A stretch of DNA of 64,000 nt, taken from Psychrobacter sp. UBA6766. GTDB taxonomy: Bacteria; Pseudomonadota; Gammaproteobacteria; Pseudomonadales; Moraxellaceae. Shown piece by piece: positions 27,183 to 35,420 of the stretch (positions are counted from its first letter, which is position 1; every line of letters begins with the position of its first letter). Made by a program: the position numbers and the translations under genes. The stretch covers positions 1 through 64,000 of the forward strand of contig NZ_DKGQ01000043.1 of NCBI RefSeq assembly GCF_002453355.1, in the 5' to 3' direction. The notes under the pieces are model-generated. The model ran no database searches. It saw only the letters and a list, made by a program, of their open reading frames with translations, and was not told the origin of the DNA.

Positions 27183-27848
27183 TTAAAAGGACGAGTTTGG
27201 CTGCTTTAAAAAGGCTTCCTCTTCATCAGACGTTTCGCGATCTAGAGCATCATTACGATGCGGAAAACGACCAAATTTATCAATAATTTCTTTATGACGA
27301 AGCTCAAAGTCTAACGTTGTCGCATCATTTAATTGTTCAAACAACGGTAGATAGCGCTCATGAATCATGGCCGATTCAGAATGCATAAATGGCATGATGA
27401 TAAATTTTCGCCACTGCGCTGGCAGCGTATCAAAATATGGCTGTTTGATGGCTTCTTGAGCCAATGCCAGTGCCATACCATCTTGGGCAAAAGCGATAGC
27501 TTGACCACGATACAAGTTACGCGAAAACTGATCTAATACAATGATTTCTGCCAAGCGGCCCGCTAGCGCCGTGATTGAGCTATTGCTATCTGCTGGGGCG
27601 TCTGCGATACGCCACGTCACGCATTCACCCCGTTTTGCTGCCTGCCAAGTCTGACCAAACTTATCCTTTATTTGTTTATCAAAGGCATCATCTTGCACGA
27701 ACCAGTACTGCTCATTATCTTTATCGAACCAAAAATCCAAAACCGCATGTGCATCGGCAGGAAGGTACTGTAAGCTGATATTTTTTGGGTTGAGCTGCGC
27801 TAGGTTGGCAGGGTTTTTAGCCGTGGAATAATCGGTTGAAAGTGACAT
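27183..27848 (-). CDS. DUF924 family protein
   Basis: A 221-residue soluble protein of the DUF924 (YPO-type) family, which has a helical TPR-like fold and no settled function. Recognised by HAVLDFWFDKDNEQYWFVQD near residues 35-54, the core VLDQFSRNLYRGQAIAFAQD near 109-128, and MPFMHSESAMIHERYL. Convergent with rnhB and divergent from nspC. No link to the neighbours is evident. Confidence 0.85.
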   Translation of the reverse strand: MSLSTDYSTAKNPANLAQLNPKNISLQYLPADAHAVLDFWFDKDNEQYWFVQDDAFDKQIKDKFGQTWQAAKRGECVTWRIADAPADSNSSITALAGRLAEIIVLDQFSRNLYRGQAIAFAQDGMALALAQEAIKQPYFDTLPAQWRKFIIMPFMHSESAMIHERYLPLFEQLNDATTLDFELRHKEIIDKFGRFPHRNDALDRETSDEEEAFLKQPNSSF

Positions 27849-27938
27849 AAGATATTCTAATTATGATGAATTTAGTCTACTATAGCGCAAATATTTAGGT
27901 CTGTCATGATGCCGACCGCCGCTATTAGGTAACCTCTT

Positions 27939-29174
27939 ATGAATGCAAAAACGACTTTAAAAACCAGCCAATCATCTCTGCCATCGACGCCTTATTATCT
28001 ACTTGACGAAGCCGCAATTGTCGCCAATATGCAGATTATTGCGCGATTATGTGAATTATCAGGCGCGAAAGCATTGCTTGCGTTAAAATGTTTTGCGACT
28101 TGGGGCGTGTTTGATGTCATGCAACCTTATTTGCATGGTTCAACCTCATCTTCACTCAATGAAGTGCGGTTAGGCTATGAAACCTTTGGTAATAATGGCG
28201 CCGATAGCAATGGTAAAGTGAATAGCCAAGATAAAAAAGAAACCCATGCTTATAGCGTTGCTTATAGCGCGGATGAAATTGATGAAGTATTAAGCTATGC
28301 CGATAAAATTATTTTTAATTCTATCTCGCAATTGAATGTGTTTAAAGTCCAAGCGGCGGCAAAAAACATCCCAGTTGGGCTGCGCTTAAATCCAAAGACC
28401 AGCAACTCGTCCTTTATTATCGCTGATCCTGCGCGTCCCTTTAGCCGTTTGGGTGAGCATGATAAAGATAAGATTATGGCAGTACTTGCTGACATCACAG
28501 GCGTCATGATTCATAACAACTGTGAAAATGATAGCTTTGAGGCATTTAGCGCAAGCTTAGCGGATATCGAAGACAGGTTTGGTGAGGTACTGGTGCAGCT
28601 TGAATGGGTGAGCTTGGGCGGTGGTATTCACTTTATCGCACCTAATTATCCACTCGAAAAACTTGCTAATAGATTAAAAGGCTTTAGTGAAAAATATGGC
28701 GTACAAGTCTATCTTGAACCGGGCGAAGCGAGCATTCACGGCGCTGGCTCCTTAGTGACAACCGTCTTAGACACCATGCACAATGAGAAAAATCTTGCTG
28801 TCGTCGATGCCTCTATCGAAGCACATATGCTGGATTTGCTGATTTATCGTGAGTCGGCACCGATTACGGCGATTAACGAAGAAGCAACGCCCATCTTACC
28901 TGTCGATATGACTAACATAGCTGATATATCAGATAACACAATTATTTATGGTCGTTCTTGTTTAGCGGGCGATATCTTTGGTGAGTACGTCTTACCGAGT
29001 AATTTAAAAATTGGCGATGCCATTGCGTTTGGTAATGCTGCCGGTTATACCATGGTGAAGAAAAACTGGTTTAATGGTGTCAATATGCCTGCAATCGTTA
29101 TCCGTCGTTTAGATGGGTCGATTGATGTACAGCGTGAGTTTGATTATCAAGATTATAAGGCCAGCTTGTCTTGA
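27939..29174 (+). CDS. nspC: Carboxynorspermidine decarboxylase
   Basis: A PLP enzyme of the alanine-racemase-fold decarboxylases that forms norspermidine or spermidine from its carboxylated precursor. The N-terminal TPYYLLDEAAI is typical, and Lys50 in ALLALKCFATWGVF is the PLP lysine. Further motifs are MIHNNCENDSF, LEWVSLGGGIHF and YLEPGEAS; GRSCLAGDIFGEYV carries the second-subunit active-site Cys region. At 411 residues it is a little longer than usual, with a short insertion near residues 85-105. The partner dehydrogenase follows on the same strand after 247 bases. Confidence 0.92.
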   Translation: MNAKTTLKTSQSSLPSTPYYLLDEAAIVANMQIIARLCELSGAKALLALKCFATWGVFDVMQPYLHGSTSSSLNEVRLGYETFGNNGADSNGKVNSQDKKETHAYSVAYSADEIDEVLSYADKIIFNSISQLNVFKVQAAAKNIPVGLRLNPKTSNSSFIIADPARPFSRLGEHDKDKIMAVLADITGVMIHNNCENDSFEAFSASLADIEDRFGEVLVQLEWVSLGGGIHFIAPNYPLEKLANRLKGFSEKYGVQVYLEPGEASIHGAGSLVTTVLDTMHNEKNLAVVDASIEAHMLDLLIYRESAPITAINEEATPILPVDMTNIADISDNTIIYGRSCLAGDIFGEYVLPSNLKIGDAIAFGNAAGYTMVKKNWFNGVNMPAIVIRRLDGSIDVQREFDYQDYKASLS

Positions 29175-29242
29175 TTTTTGTCGTAAGGCTTGTGTGTTGA
29201 ATAGTAGGGTATGAAATTAGCGTTTATTTTATCCATTAATTA

Positions 29243-29273
29243 TTGCCGAAAGGTGGGTAAAAATTGTTATAAT
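29243..29273 (+). promoter_or_regulatory. Possible promoter before the saccharopine-dehydrogenase-like gene
   Basis: A perfect TATAAT at 29268-29273 lies 19 bases after TTGCCG at 29243-29248. Spacing is slightly long. It would produce an RNA leader of about 140 bases. Confidence 0.4.
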
Positions 29274-29421
29274 TGCGGCGGGCAAAAGCAGCCAGTTTCG
29301 CCCAACGGGTGCGTGGGTTTTCCTCGGTCTTCCTTTTTAATTCACGCATATCATTCACTCGTTTCTGTTTTGACTCGCCACTATCGATGGTATCGACAGG
29401 GACACAAAGGAGGATTGTTCA
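29274..29421 (+). promoter_or_regulatory. GC-rich, hairpin-forming leader of the polyamine gene
   Basis: The segment is richer in G and C than the surrounding gaps and contains complementary arms: GGGC near 29279 with GCCC near 29308, and TGCGTG near 29320 with CACGCA near 29343. It ends in an AAAGGAGG ribosome site. It may be a regulatory leader; I recognise no known riboswitch. Confidence 0.3.
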
Positions 29422-30693
29422 TTGAACACAAACCAAACCAAACCCAGCAAGAAAGACGTGCTCATCATCGGTGCAGGCGGTGTGGCACAAGTAGTCGCGC
29501 ATAAGTGTGCGATGCATAATGACGTTCTTGGCGAGATTCATATTGCCTCACGCACGCAAGATAAGTGCGATGCCATCGCCCACAGTGTCAAAGAGAAGAA
29601 TAGCTTTAAACTGCCTGCGATATTACATACCCATCAAGTTGATGCGATGGATACCCAGGCGCTGATTCAGCTGATTCAAGAGACGAATGTACAAATCGTC
29701 ATCAATGTCGGATCGGCTTTTGTGAATATGACCGTTTTAGAAGCCTGTATCGAAACGGGCGCAGCCTATATTGATACGGCGATTCATGAAGATCCGCGTA
29801 AGATTTGCGAAACGCCGCCCTGGTATGGCAACTACGAATGGCAACGCCGCGAGCGCTGTGCCGACAAAAATATTACAGCGATTTTGGGCGCAGGGTTTGA
29901 TCCTGGTATGGTCAACGCTTATGCTCGCCTTGGCTATGACATGATGGATACAGGCTCGGTGACCGATATCGACATTATTGATATCAATGCTGGCAGTCAT
30001 GGTAAATATTTCGCCACTAACTTTGACCCTGAGATTAACTTCCGTGAATTTACCGGTACGGTTTATTCTTGGCAGGACAGCAAGTGGCAGTCTAACAAGA
30101 TGTTTGAAGTGAAACGTACCGATGATTTGCCAGTCGTTGGCGAGCAGAACAGCTACCTAAGTGGTCATGATGAGATTCATTCTTTATCAGCTAACTTAGA
30201 TGTACCAAACATCCGCTTTTGGATGGGCTTTGGTGAGCATTATATCAATGTGTTTACTGTGCTCCAAAACCTAGGTCTATTGTCTGAGCAGCCAGTGATA
30301 ACCGCTGAAGGACAAGAAGTGATTCCATTAAAAGTTGTTAAAGCAGTGCTACCGGATCCAAGCTCGCTTGCGCCAAACTACACTGGCAAAACTTGTATTG
30401 GTGACAAGGTCAAAGGTAAAATCAATGGCGTCGATAGCGAGGTATTCATTTACAATATCTCCGACCACAAAGACGCTTATAACGAAGTCGGCAGTCAAGG
30501 TATCTCTTATACCGCAGGCGTACCACCAGTTGCAGCTGCAATGCTAGTCGCTACTGGCGAGTGGGATGCAGGTAAAATGGTTAACGTTGAAGAGCTTGAT
30601 GCCAAGCCATTTATCAATCTTCTCAATAAGATTGGCTTGCCAACCCGCATTCAAGATAGCGCGGGCGATAGAACGCTAGAGTTTGATATTTAA
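29422..30693 (+). CDS. Carboxynorspermidine/carboxyspermidine dehydrogenase
   Basis: A saccharopine-dehydrogenase-family enzyme that reductively condenses aspartate semialdehyde with a diamine to make the substrate of NspC. The Rossmann motif VLIIGAGGVAQVVAHKCA is at residues 13-30. AYIDTAIHEDP, ILGAGFDPGMVNAYA near residues 151-165 and HGKYFATNFDPEINF are typical of this subgroup. The 423 residues fit. Start: a TTG eight bases after a perfect AAAGGAGG; no ATG is available. In Vibrio the dehydrogenase comes first, whereas here nspC comes first and a possible promoter lies between them. Confidence 0.9.
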   Translation: MNTNQTKPSKKDVLIIGAGGVAQVVAHKCAMHNDVLGEIHIASRTQDKCDAIAHSVKEKNSFKLPAILHTHQVDAMDTQALIQLIQETNVQIVINVGSAFVNMTVLEACIETGAAYIDTAIHEDPRKICETPPWYGNYEWQRRERCADKNITAILGAGFDPGMVNAYARLGYDMMDTGSVTDIDIIDINAGSHGKYFATNFDPEINFREFTGTVYSWQDSKWQSNKMFEVKRTDDLPVVGEQNSYLSGHDEIHSLSANLDVPNIRFWMGFGEHYINVFTVLQNLGLLSEQPVITAEGQEVIPLKVVKAVLPDPSSLAPNYTGKTCIGDKVKGKINGVDSEVFIYNISDHKDAYNEVGSQGISYTAGVPPVAAAMLVATGEWDAGKMVNVEELDAKPFINLLNKIGLPTRIQDSAGDRTLEFDI

Positions 30694-30711
30694 TACGTTT
30701 TCAGCATTCAT

Positions 30712-30759
30712 AAAAAAGCCTGTCTAATTTCTCGATAAGAGCGTTAGATGGGCTTTTTT
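30712..30759 (+). terminator. Intrinsic terminator after the polyamine pair
   Basis: AAAAAAGCCTGTCTAA pairs with TTAGATGGGCTTTTTT, with two G-T pairs. The loop is about 16 bases. Confidence 0.8.
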
Positions 30760-30777
30760 ATGGCCGATTGATCATGA

Positions 30778-30828
30778 TTTATGATTTATGGTTTATGGTT
30801 TATGGTTTATGGTTTATGGTTTATGGTT
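30778..30828. repeat. Tandem heptamer repeat (TTTATGG)n
   Basis: Six perfect head-to-tail copies of TTTATGG at 30785-30826, preceded by an imperfect copy TTTATGA at 30778-30784. The array lies between a terminator and the betT-like gene. It is likely prone to slippage. Confidence 0.95.
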
Positions 30829-30830
30829 GA

Positions 30831-30845
30831 GGAAAATTTATACCA
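30831..30845. repeat. Dispersed intergenic motif, copy 2
   Basis: GGAAAATTTATACCA is identical to the first 15 bases of the motif at 5441 and directly follows the heptamer array. Confidence 0.35.
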
Positions 30846-31038
30846 ACTGCACTTAACGATTCACGTATCGATTTTATTTAAAATTGACAATGTCAATGGT
30901 TTACAGCGTCAATGGTTTACAGTCACTGCTGAACCTGTATCATCACTGTATAAACATAATCAAAATATGACATTAGGCTATTGTTAGAATATAGTGGTCC
31001 TAATGCGGACAGTCATATATCAAATGCAAGGAATATAG

Positions 31039-33273
31039 ATGATCGACGAACCGAATGACGATGGCTTAACTGAAGCTAACGAGTCAAATATCCCATTAGC
31101 CGAGCCTGCTGAGAGTTCGCGCACGCCGTTTGAGCGTAGACAGTTTGGCGGTACAGAGCGTCAATCCAAACCTTTTGATGAAGATGTACCTATCTCTCGC
31201 AGCGACCTGAAGAAAGGCGCACAGGAGCTATCTGAAAACAGTGTTGCCCATATCAATTGGAGCGTGCTGATTGTCTCATCCATCGTGATTTTTGCCTTTT
31301 CATTATGGGCAATTTTTATGCCCACCATCGCCAGTACCACCATGAAAACAGTCGTCGATTGGATTGCGACTAACCTTGGTTGGTATTACGTGATTACGAT
31401 GGTGATGGTCATCGGTTTCGTACTGTGGGTAGCATTGTCTAAAGAAGGTAGCGTGCGCCTTGGACCCGATGATTCGCGGCCGCAGTACAAGTTAGGAACA
31501 TGGGCGGCGATGTTGTTTGCGGCTGGGGTTGGTATTGACTTGTTGTTTTTCTCGGTGACTGGCCCTGTTGTGCAATATTTGACCCCGCCTACGGGTGAAG
31601 GGGCAAATGCCGCCGCCATGCAAGATGCGGTTGTTTGGACAATGTTTCATTACGGCATTGCTGGTTGGTCGGTTTACGCATTGCTTGGTATGGCAATGGG
31701 TTATTTTGCCTATCGCTGGGGTATGCCTTTATCAATTCGCGCGGCACTTTATCCCCTACTTGGTAAGCGTGTAAAAGGCTCGATTGGCCATGGTATTAGT
31801 ATTATTGCTCTAGTTGGCACCGTATTTGGTGTGGCAACCACTATGGGTATCGGTGTGGTGCTGCTCAACGTTGGTTTCTCAAAGCTGTTCGGTTTAGAGC
31901 AAGGGCTAACGTTACAGATTGTGCTCGTCATTGGCGCGGTTATCTTGACCATTCTTGCTACCACTTCGGGCGTTGATCGCGGTATCCGCTGGATATCCGA
32001 GCTCAACCTCTGGAGCGCAGTGGCGATGATGGCATTTATCCTAATCGCTGGCGAAACGGCATTTTTGTTAAATGCCTTGGTCGAAAACCTTGGTCAATTT
32101 TTTGTTACGCTCCCTGCTAGGATGTTTAAAACCTTTGCTTATGTTCCCGGTAGTAGCGATTGGATGGGAAGTTGGACGCTGTTCTTTTGGGCATTTTGGC
32201 TGGCCTGGGGACCGTTCGTTGGGGTGTTTTTAGCCCGTATTTCGCGCGGGCGAACGCTCCGTGAGTTCGTTATCGCAGCGATTACTGTGCCGGTTTTATG
32301 CGACTTTATCATTGTGTCTTTCTTTGGTAATTCAGCCCTTTTTCAAGTATTGCAAGGCAACACCGCTTTCGCCGAGCTTGCGGTAGAAAGCCCAGAGCGC
32401 GGTTGGTATGCGCTGCTGGAGCTTTTCCCTGGAGCAACTATTTTGGTTGCTTTAGCGACTCTATCAGGATTGCTGTTTTATATCACTAGCGCCAACTCAG
32501 GGGCAATGGTTATGTCAAACTTCTCAACGTCTATTCCTGACCCAAGCGAGGATGGCCCTAAGTGGCTACGCATCTTTTGGGCCGTATTGACGGCGATGTT
32601 GACCATCTCTATGCTCATCGCAGGCGGCGTCATTACGATGGAGTACGCGACGCTGATCTTTGCGCTTCCCGTAACTATTATCGTTTATCTGGTGATGTTT
32701 TCCTTTTCTAAAGCGCTAAAAATAGAGCGAGCGGAACGCGAAGGGACCGTCCTGCGTCGCCCGTCTATCGCACCCAGTGGTGGACATATTCCTGAGCGTT
32801 CATGGACGCAGCGCTTGGGACAAATGCTTACATATCCATCTAAACGCGAGTCTATAAGGTTCCTTGAGCGTGTGGTACGACCAGCGCTTGATGATGTTGC
32901 CAATGAGTTCCGGCGCCAAGGTTACGATGTCGAGCGCATCAATGCTGATCATGATGCCAATGCTGCGATCACAGGCGCAACTGGGCCATTGCTACGTTTA
33001 CCTACGACAGCAATGGATGATTTTTATTATCAAGTCTCTATGGTTGAAACGCCTGCACCGACTTTTAGTGGTAAGATGTCATCTGACGGGGATGTGTATT
33101 ATCGATTAGAAGTAACAACGCAAACGGGTTCTGGGGGTTATGATTTGATGGGATTAACCAAGCAGCAAGTGATTGATGATGTACTTGAACAATATCAAGC
33201 GTATTTGAATTTTTTGACGGCGCCTCCGGAGACCGAGGAAGAATTAACGTCAATGACTTCTATAAAAAAATAA
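31039..33273 (+). CDS. betT: BCCT family choline/betaine transporter, BetT-like
   Basis: A sodium- or proton-coupled uptake system for choline or related trimethylammonium compounds. After a polar N-terminus of about 70 residues come 12 membrane segments. The glycine-rich substrate region GVGIDLLFFSVTGPVVQYL lies near residues 173-191, and the BCCT signature FFWAFWLAWGPFVGVFLARIS near 388-408. A cytoplasmic C-terminal domain of about 190 residues follows, as in the osmoregulated BetT type. Total 744 residues. The start follows AAGGAATATAG. No betaine synthesis genes are next to it, so it may serve osmoprotection or catabolism elsewhere. Confidence 0.88.
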   Translation: MIDEPNDDGLTEANESNIPLAEPAESSRTPFERRQFGGTERQSKPFDEDVPISRSDLKKGAQELSENSVAHINWSVLIVSSIVIFAFSLWAIFMPTIASTTMKTVVDWIATNLGWYYVITMVMVIGFVLWVALSKEGSVRLGPDDSRPQYKLGTWAAMLFAAGVGIDLLFFSVTGPVVQYLTPPTGEGANAAAMQDAVVWTMFHYGIAGWSVYALLGMAMGYFAYRWGMPLSIRAALYPLLGKRVKGSIGHGISIIALVGTVFGVATTMGIGVVLLNVGFSKLFGLEQGLTLQIVLVIGAVILTILATTSGVDRGIRWISELNLWSAVAMMAFILIAGETAFLLNALVENLGQFFVTLPARMFKTFAYVPGSSDWMGSWTLFFWAFWLAWGPFVGVFLARISRGRTLREFVIAAITVPVLCDFIIVSFFGNSALFQVLQGNTAFAELAVESPERGWYALLELFPGATILVALATLSGLLFYITSANSGAMVMSNFSTSIPDPSEDGPKWLRIFWAVLTAMLTISMLIAGGVITMEYATLIFALPVTIIVYLVMFSFSKALKIERAEREGTVLRRPSIAPSGGHIPERSWTQRLGQMLTYPSKRESIRFLERVVRPALDDVANEFRRQGYDVERINADHDANAAITGATGPLLRLPTTAMDDFYYQVSMVETPAPTFSGKMSSDGDVYYRLEVTTQTGSGGYDLMGLTKQQVIDDVLEQYQAYLNFLTAPPETEEELTSMTSIKK

Positions 33274-33399
33274 AAAACTATTATTAGGAAAACAAGCCAG
33301 TTTGCGATAGAGCTATTTTTTATTTAGGAAATTCGGGTAAATGCTGTAGATAGTGTTTTTCTGATTCAATAGTGTGTATATTATCTATTAATGATATTT

Positions 33400-33600
33400 T
33401 TAAAGGTTTCGGAGTCATCAACTCCGAATGTCGCCTGATAAGCGGCTAAAGGGCAATCCCTTATCTAGAGCAGTAGCTCGAAGTTTGGGCTGGTTGTGCC
33501 AGCAGAAGTTGTCCGAACGGGTAAGTTTATACTAGTAAAAGCAAGCCCAACCGCGTGGCAGCGCGGTATATAAATACGAATCTTCAATGATTCAACCGGT
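33400..33600 (+). ncRNA. Dense hairpin segment, possible orphan omega-RNA-like element
   Basis: No protein frame is open here, but perfect short stems follow each other: TTCGGAG/CTCCGAA (33408-33428), GTCGC/GCGGC (33431-33445), AAGGG/CCCTT near 33448-33462, GAGC/GCTC near 33467-33480, GCTGG/CCAGC near 33489-33503, CCGCG/CGCGG near 33551-33566, and GAATC/GATTC near 33580-33595. TTTGGGCT near 33485 can also pair with AGCCCAA near 33545. The last hairpin followed by TTCAACC resembles the right end of IS200/IS605-type elements, where the TnpB guide RNA ends. No tnpB or iscB gene is present. That it is a transcribed structured RNA is inference; the exact family is unproven. Confidence 0.45.
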
Positions 33601-33625
33601 TGAGTCGTTTGAATGGATTAAAACC

Positions 33626-33730
33626 ATGAAAATCTCAACTAATATAGAGATAAAAGTAAATGTAGCATCAGTGATTACTGCCATTAGTGGACTTATACTT
33701 ACAGTTGCTATGATTTATTTCAATCTTTGA
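33626..33730 (+). CDS. 34-residue single-span membrane peptide ORF
   Basis: ATG to TGA encodes MKISTNIEIKVNVASV followed by a hydrophobic stretch ending MIYFNL. One membrane segment would fill residues 11-33, after a short N-terminus with two Lys and one Glu. It starts about 25 bases after the hairpin-rich segment. The ribosome site is weak. Small hydrophobic peptides of this type include type I toxins, but no antisense RNA has been identified, so this may be a chance ORF. Confidence 0.3.
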   Translation: MKISTNIEIKVNVASVITAISGLILTVAMIYFNL

Positions 33731-33738
33731 AAAGTCCT

Positions 33739-33764
33739 ATAATGTCAGCGGCAGTTGACATTAT
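33739..33764. promoter_or_regulatory. Perfect 9-base inverted repeat
   Basis: ATAATGTCA and TGACATTAT are separated by eight bases. No T run follows on either strand, so an operator or mobile-element end is as likely as a terminator. Confidence 0.3.
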
Positions 33765-33802
33765 CGGCGTTCCTAATTTATATCTTTCTAATGAGCTTTA
33801 TC

Positions 33803-34261
33803 TTAACTTTCAATCTGCCTTACATTACTCAAATAAATCAAATACAACGCGCCAGCAAGTAGGGCGATAGCTGCCGCACGTTTATAATCTAACACTATTT
33901 GCGAATTACCAAACCAACCAAAGTGGTCAACCAATAATCCCATAATGATTTGCCCAGCGATGACCGCCACAATGGTTGCTGCCGTCCCAATTCGCGGTAC
34001 ACCAATTACGATAGCCACCATCGAAAACGTACCGAATAAGGCGCCTGATAACTGCCACGGCGGTATACTAAACATCGTTTGCGCTTGTGGTGGCTCAAAG
34101 AAAATTACTAAAAACCCTAAAATAATTGCGGCGACCACGTTGGCAAGCCATGCTGTCGTGACCACATCGGTACGAACGCTGAGTGACCCATTGATAGAGG
34201 ACTGAGCAGCAATTGCCATGCCGCCCAGCAATAACAAAGGGAAGGCAAGCGTTAGTAGCAT
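33803..34261 (-). CDS. YdcZ/DUF606-type DMT membrane protein
   Basis: A 152-residue protein with five predicted membrane segments, resembling half of a drug/metabolite transporter. Typical features are the N-terminal GGMAIAAQSSINGSL, GVPRIGTAATIVAVIAGQI and LLVDHFGWFGN. The start follows AAGGAAAA. A related gene lies 43 bases upstream on the same strand, so the two probably form a heteromeric pair. The substrate is unknown. Confidence 0.8.
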   Translation of the reverse strand: MLLTLAFPLLLLGGMAIAAQSSINGSLSVRTDVVTTAWLANVVAAIILGFLVIFFEPPQAQTMFSIPPWQLSGALFGTFSMVAIVIGVPRIGTAATIVAVIAGQIIMGLLVDHFGWFGNSQIVLDYKRAAAIALLAGALYLIYLSNVRQIES

Positions 34262-34304
34262 GGTATTTTCCTTAATATCGTCATCTTTTGAACCGTCCTC
34301 GTTA

Positions 34305-34748
34305 TTAATAAATCAGCCAAAGTGCGACTAAAATTAACCCCAATGCCGCAAGACGATAACGGTCAATGGCGCGGCGAGCGCTTCCTAGTAACCCGAAATG
34401 ATCAATCACTAAACTGGCGCTGATTTGACCGCATAAAATACCGACCATCGTCGTGCCAACCCCGACTAAAGGCGTGGTGATAGTAAGGATAATGGTATAA
34501 GTAAAGCCGACAAGACCAGCGGTTAGTAACCAACGTGGCTGTGTTGGTAGCGTGGATAAATAATTGCGCCGACCCATTATCATCAGTATGACCATCGCTA
34601 TACTAAAAACCAGCACACCAATTAAAAATATGGATAAAGATGCTGATAGCCGACCGATACTCTCACCTAATGGACCTAAAAACGCTGCTTCCACTGCCAA
34701 TGCCATTCCGCCTGATACTACGAATAACAACATCAAAACTTGCTTCAT
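34305..34748 (-). CDS. YdcZ/DUF606-type DMT membrane protein, partner
   Basis: A 147-residue homologue of the following gene, sharing the same plan: four to five hydrophobic segments, TPLVGVGTTMVGILCGQI in place of its GTAATIVAVIAGQI, and SLVIDHFGLLGS. The start MKQVLMLLF follows AAAGGCAGG; the frame extending to 34796 is not needed. It is transcribed first, and the pair is divergent from the methyltransferase at 34872. Paired paralogous small transporters usually act together. Confidence 0.8.
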   Translation of the reverse strand: MKQVLMLLFVVSGGMALAVEAAFLGPLGESIGRLSASLSIFLIGVLVFSIAMVILMIMGRRNYLSTLPTQPRWLLTAGLVGFTYTIILTITTPLVGVGTTMVGILCGQISASLVIDHFGLLGSARRAIDRYRLAALGLILVALWLIY

Positions 34749-34871
34749 AGCCTGCCTTTTAAGATTTTTTCTTACTTTTATGAAATAAAAGCCCATATTG
34801 TATGGCTATAGGTTAACGGATACAATGAATGACGCCAAAACGATGTATCTATATACCCATACGGTGACCTT

Positions 34872-35333
34872 ATGAATTCTCTAGAGCTAAAAATACCACC
34901 ACCAGCGCAATTCATTATCACTGCCGCTGCGATGTTTGGAGTATCTAAAACCCTACCAAGTTTAAAGTTTGTACTCAATGGATCAACTGGGTTAGCGATT
35001 GGACTTGGCGTGGTAGGATTGAGTGGTGCCATCATGGGCGTGAAGCAATTTAAAAAAGCGCAAACCACGCCCAACCCAAAAGAAATTGACAAGGCAACTA
35101 GCTTGGTCACTAGCGGTATTTATCGATATACTCGCAACCCTATGTATCTGGGATTGACGCTTATTTTGTTAGGGTGGGCATTATATCTGTCTCATTTCCT
35201 TGCATTTATTTTGATACCCATATTTATGATGTATATAAGCCGCTTTCAGATTCAACCTGAGGAAAGAATGTTAGCCAAGAAGTTTGGTCAGGCGTATCAA
35301 AACTATCGCTCAAAAGTCAGACGCTGGATATAA
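34872..35333 (+). CDS. Isoprenylcysteine carboxyl methyltransferase-like membrane protein
   Basis: A 153-residue protein with about four membrane segments. The family signature is clear: GIYRYTRNPMYLGLTLILLGWAL near residues 80-102, then a C-terminal EERMLAKKFGQAYQNYRSKVRRW. Such bacterial proteins share the ICMT/PEMT fold and probably use S-adenosylmethionine; their substrates are mostly unknown. It is divergent from the YdcZ-type pair. Confidence 0.82.
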   Translation: MNSLELKIPPPAQFIITAAAMFGVSKTLPSLKFVLNGSTGLAIGLGVVGLSGAIMGVKQFKKAQTTPNPKEIDKATSLVTSGIYRYTRNPMYLGLTLILLGWALYLSHFLAFILIPIFMMYISRFQIQPEERMLAKKFGQAYQNYRSKVRRWI

Positions 35334-35420
35334 AATATAGAGCTGTGTTATAGACATACTTTTCCTTTTGGAAATAATGTGAACTTTACTACTTGCTTAG
35401 CATTAGATGTGAGAAAAATT

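Noticed and set aside
29211..29504. 97-codon ORF across the leader of the carboxynorspermidine synthase gene
   Set aside because: It runs out of frame into the well-supported gene at 29422 and shows no family resemblance.
30781..30987. 68-codon ORF covering the heptamer array
   Set aside because: Its N-terminus is only the translated tandem repeat and the rest shows no protein-like composition.
33400..33600. Decayed tnpB coding sequence within the hairpin-rich segment
   Set aside because: Translation of the frames I checked shows no CxxC zinc motif or DRDxNAA-like stretch and meets early stops.
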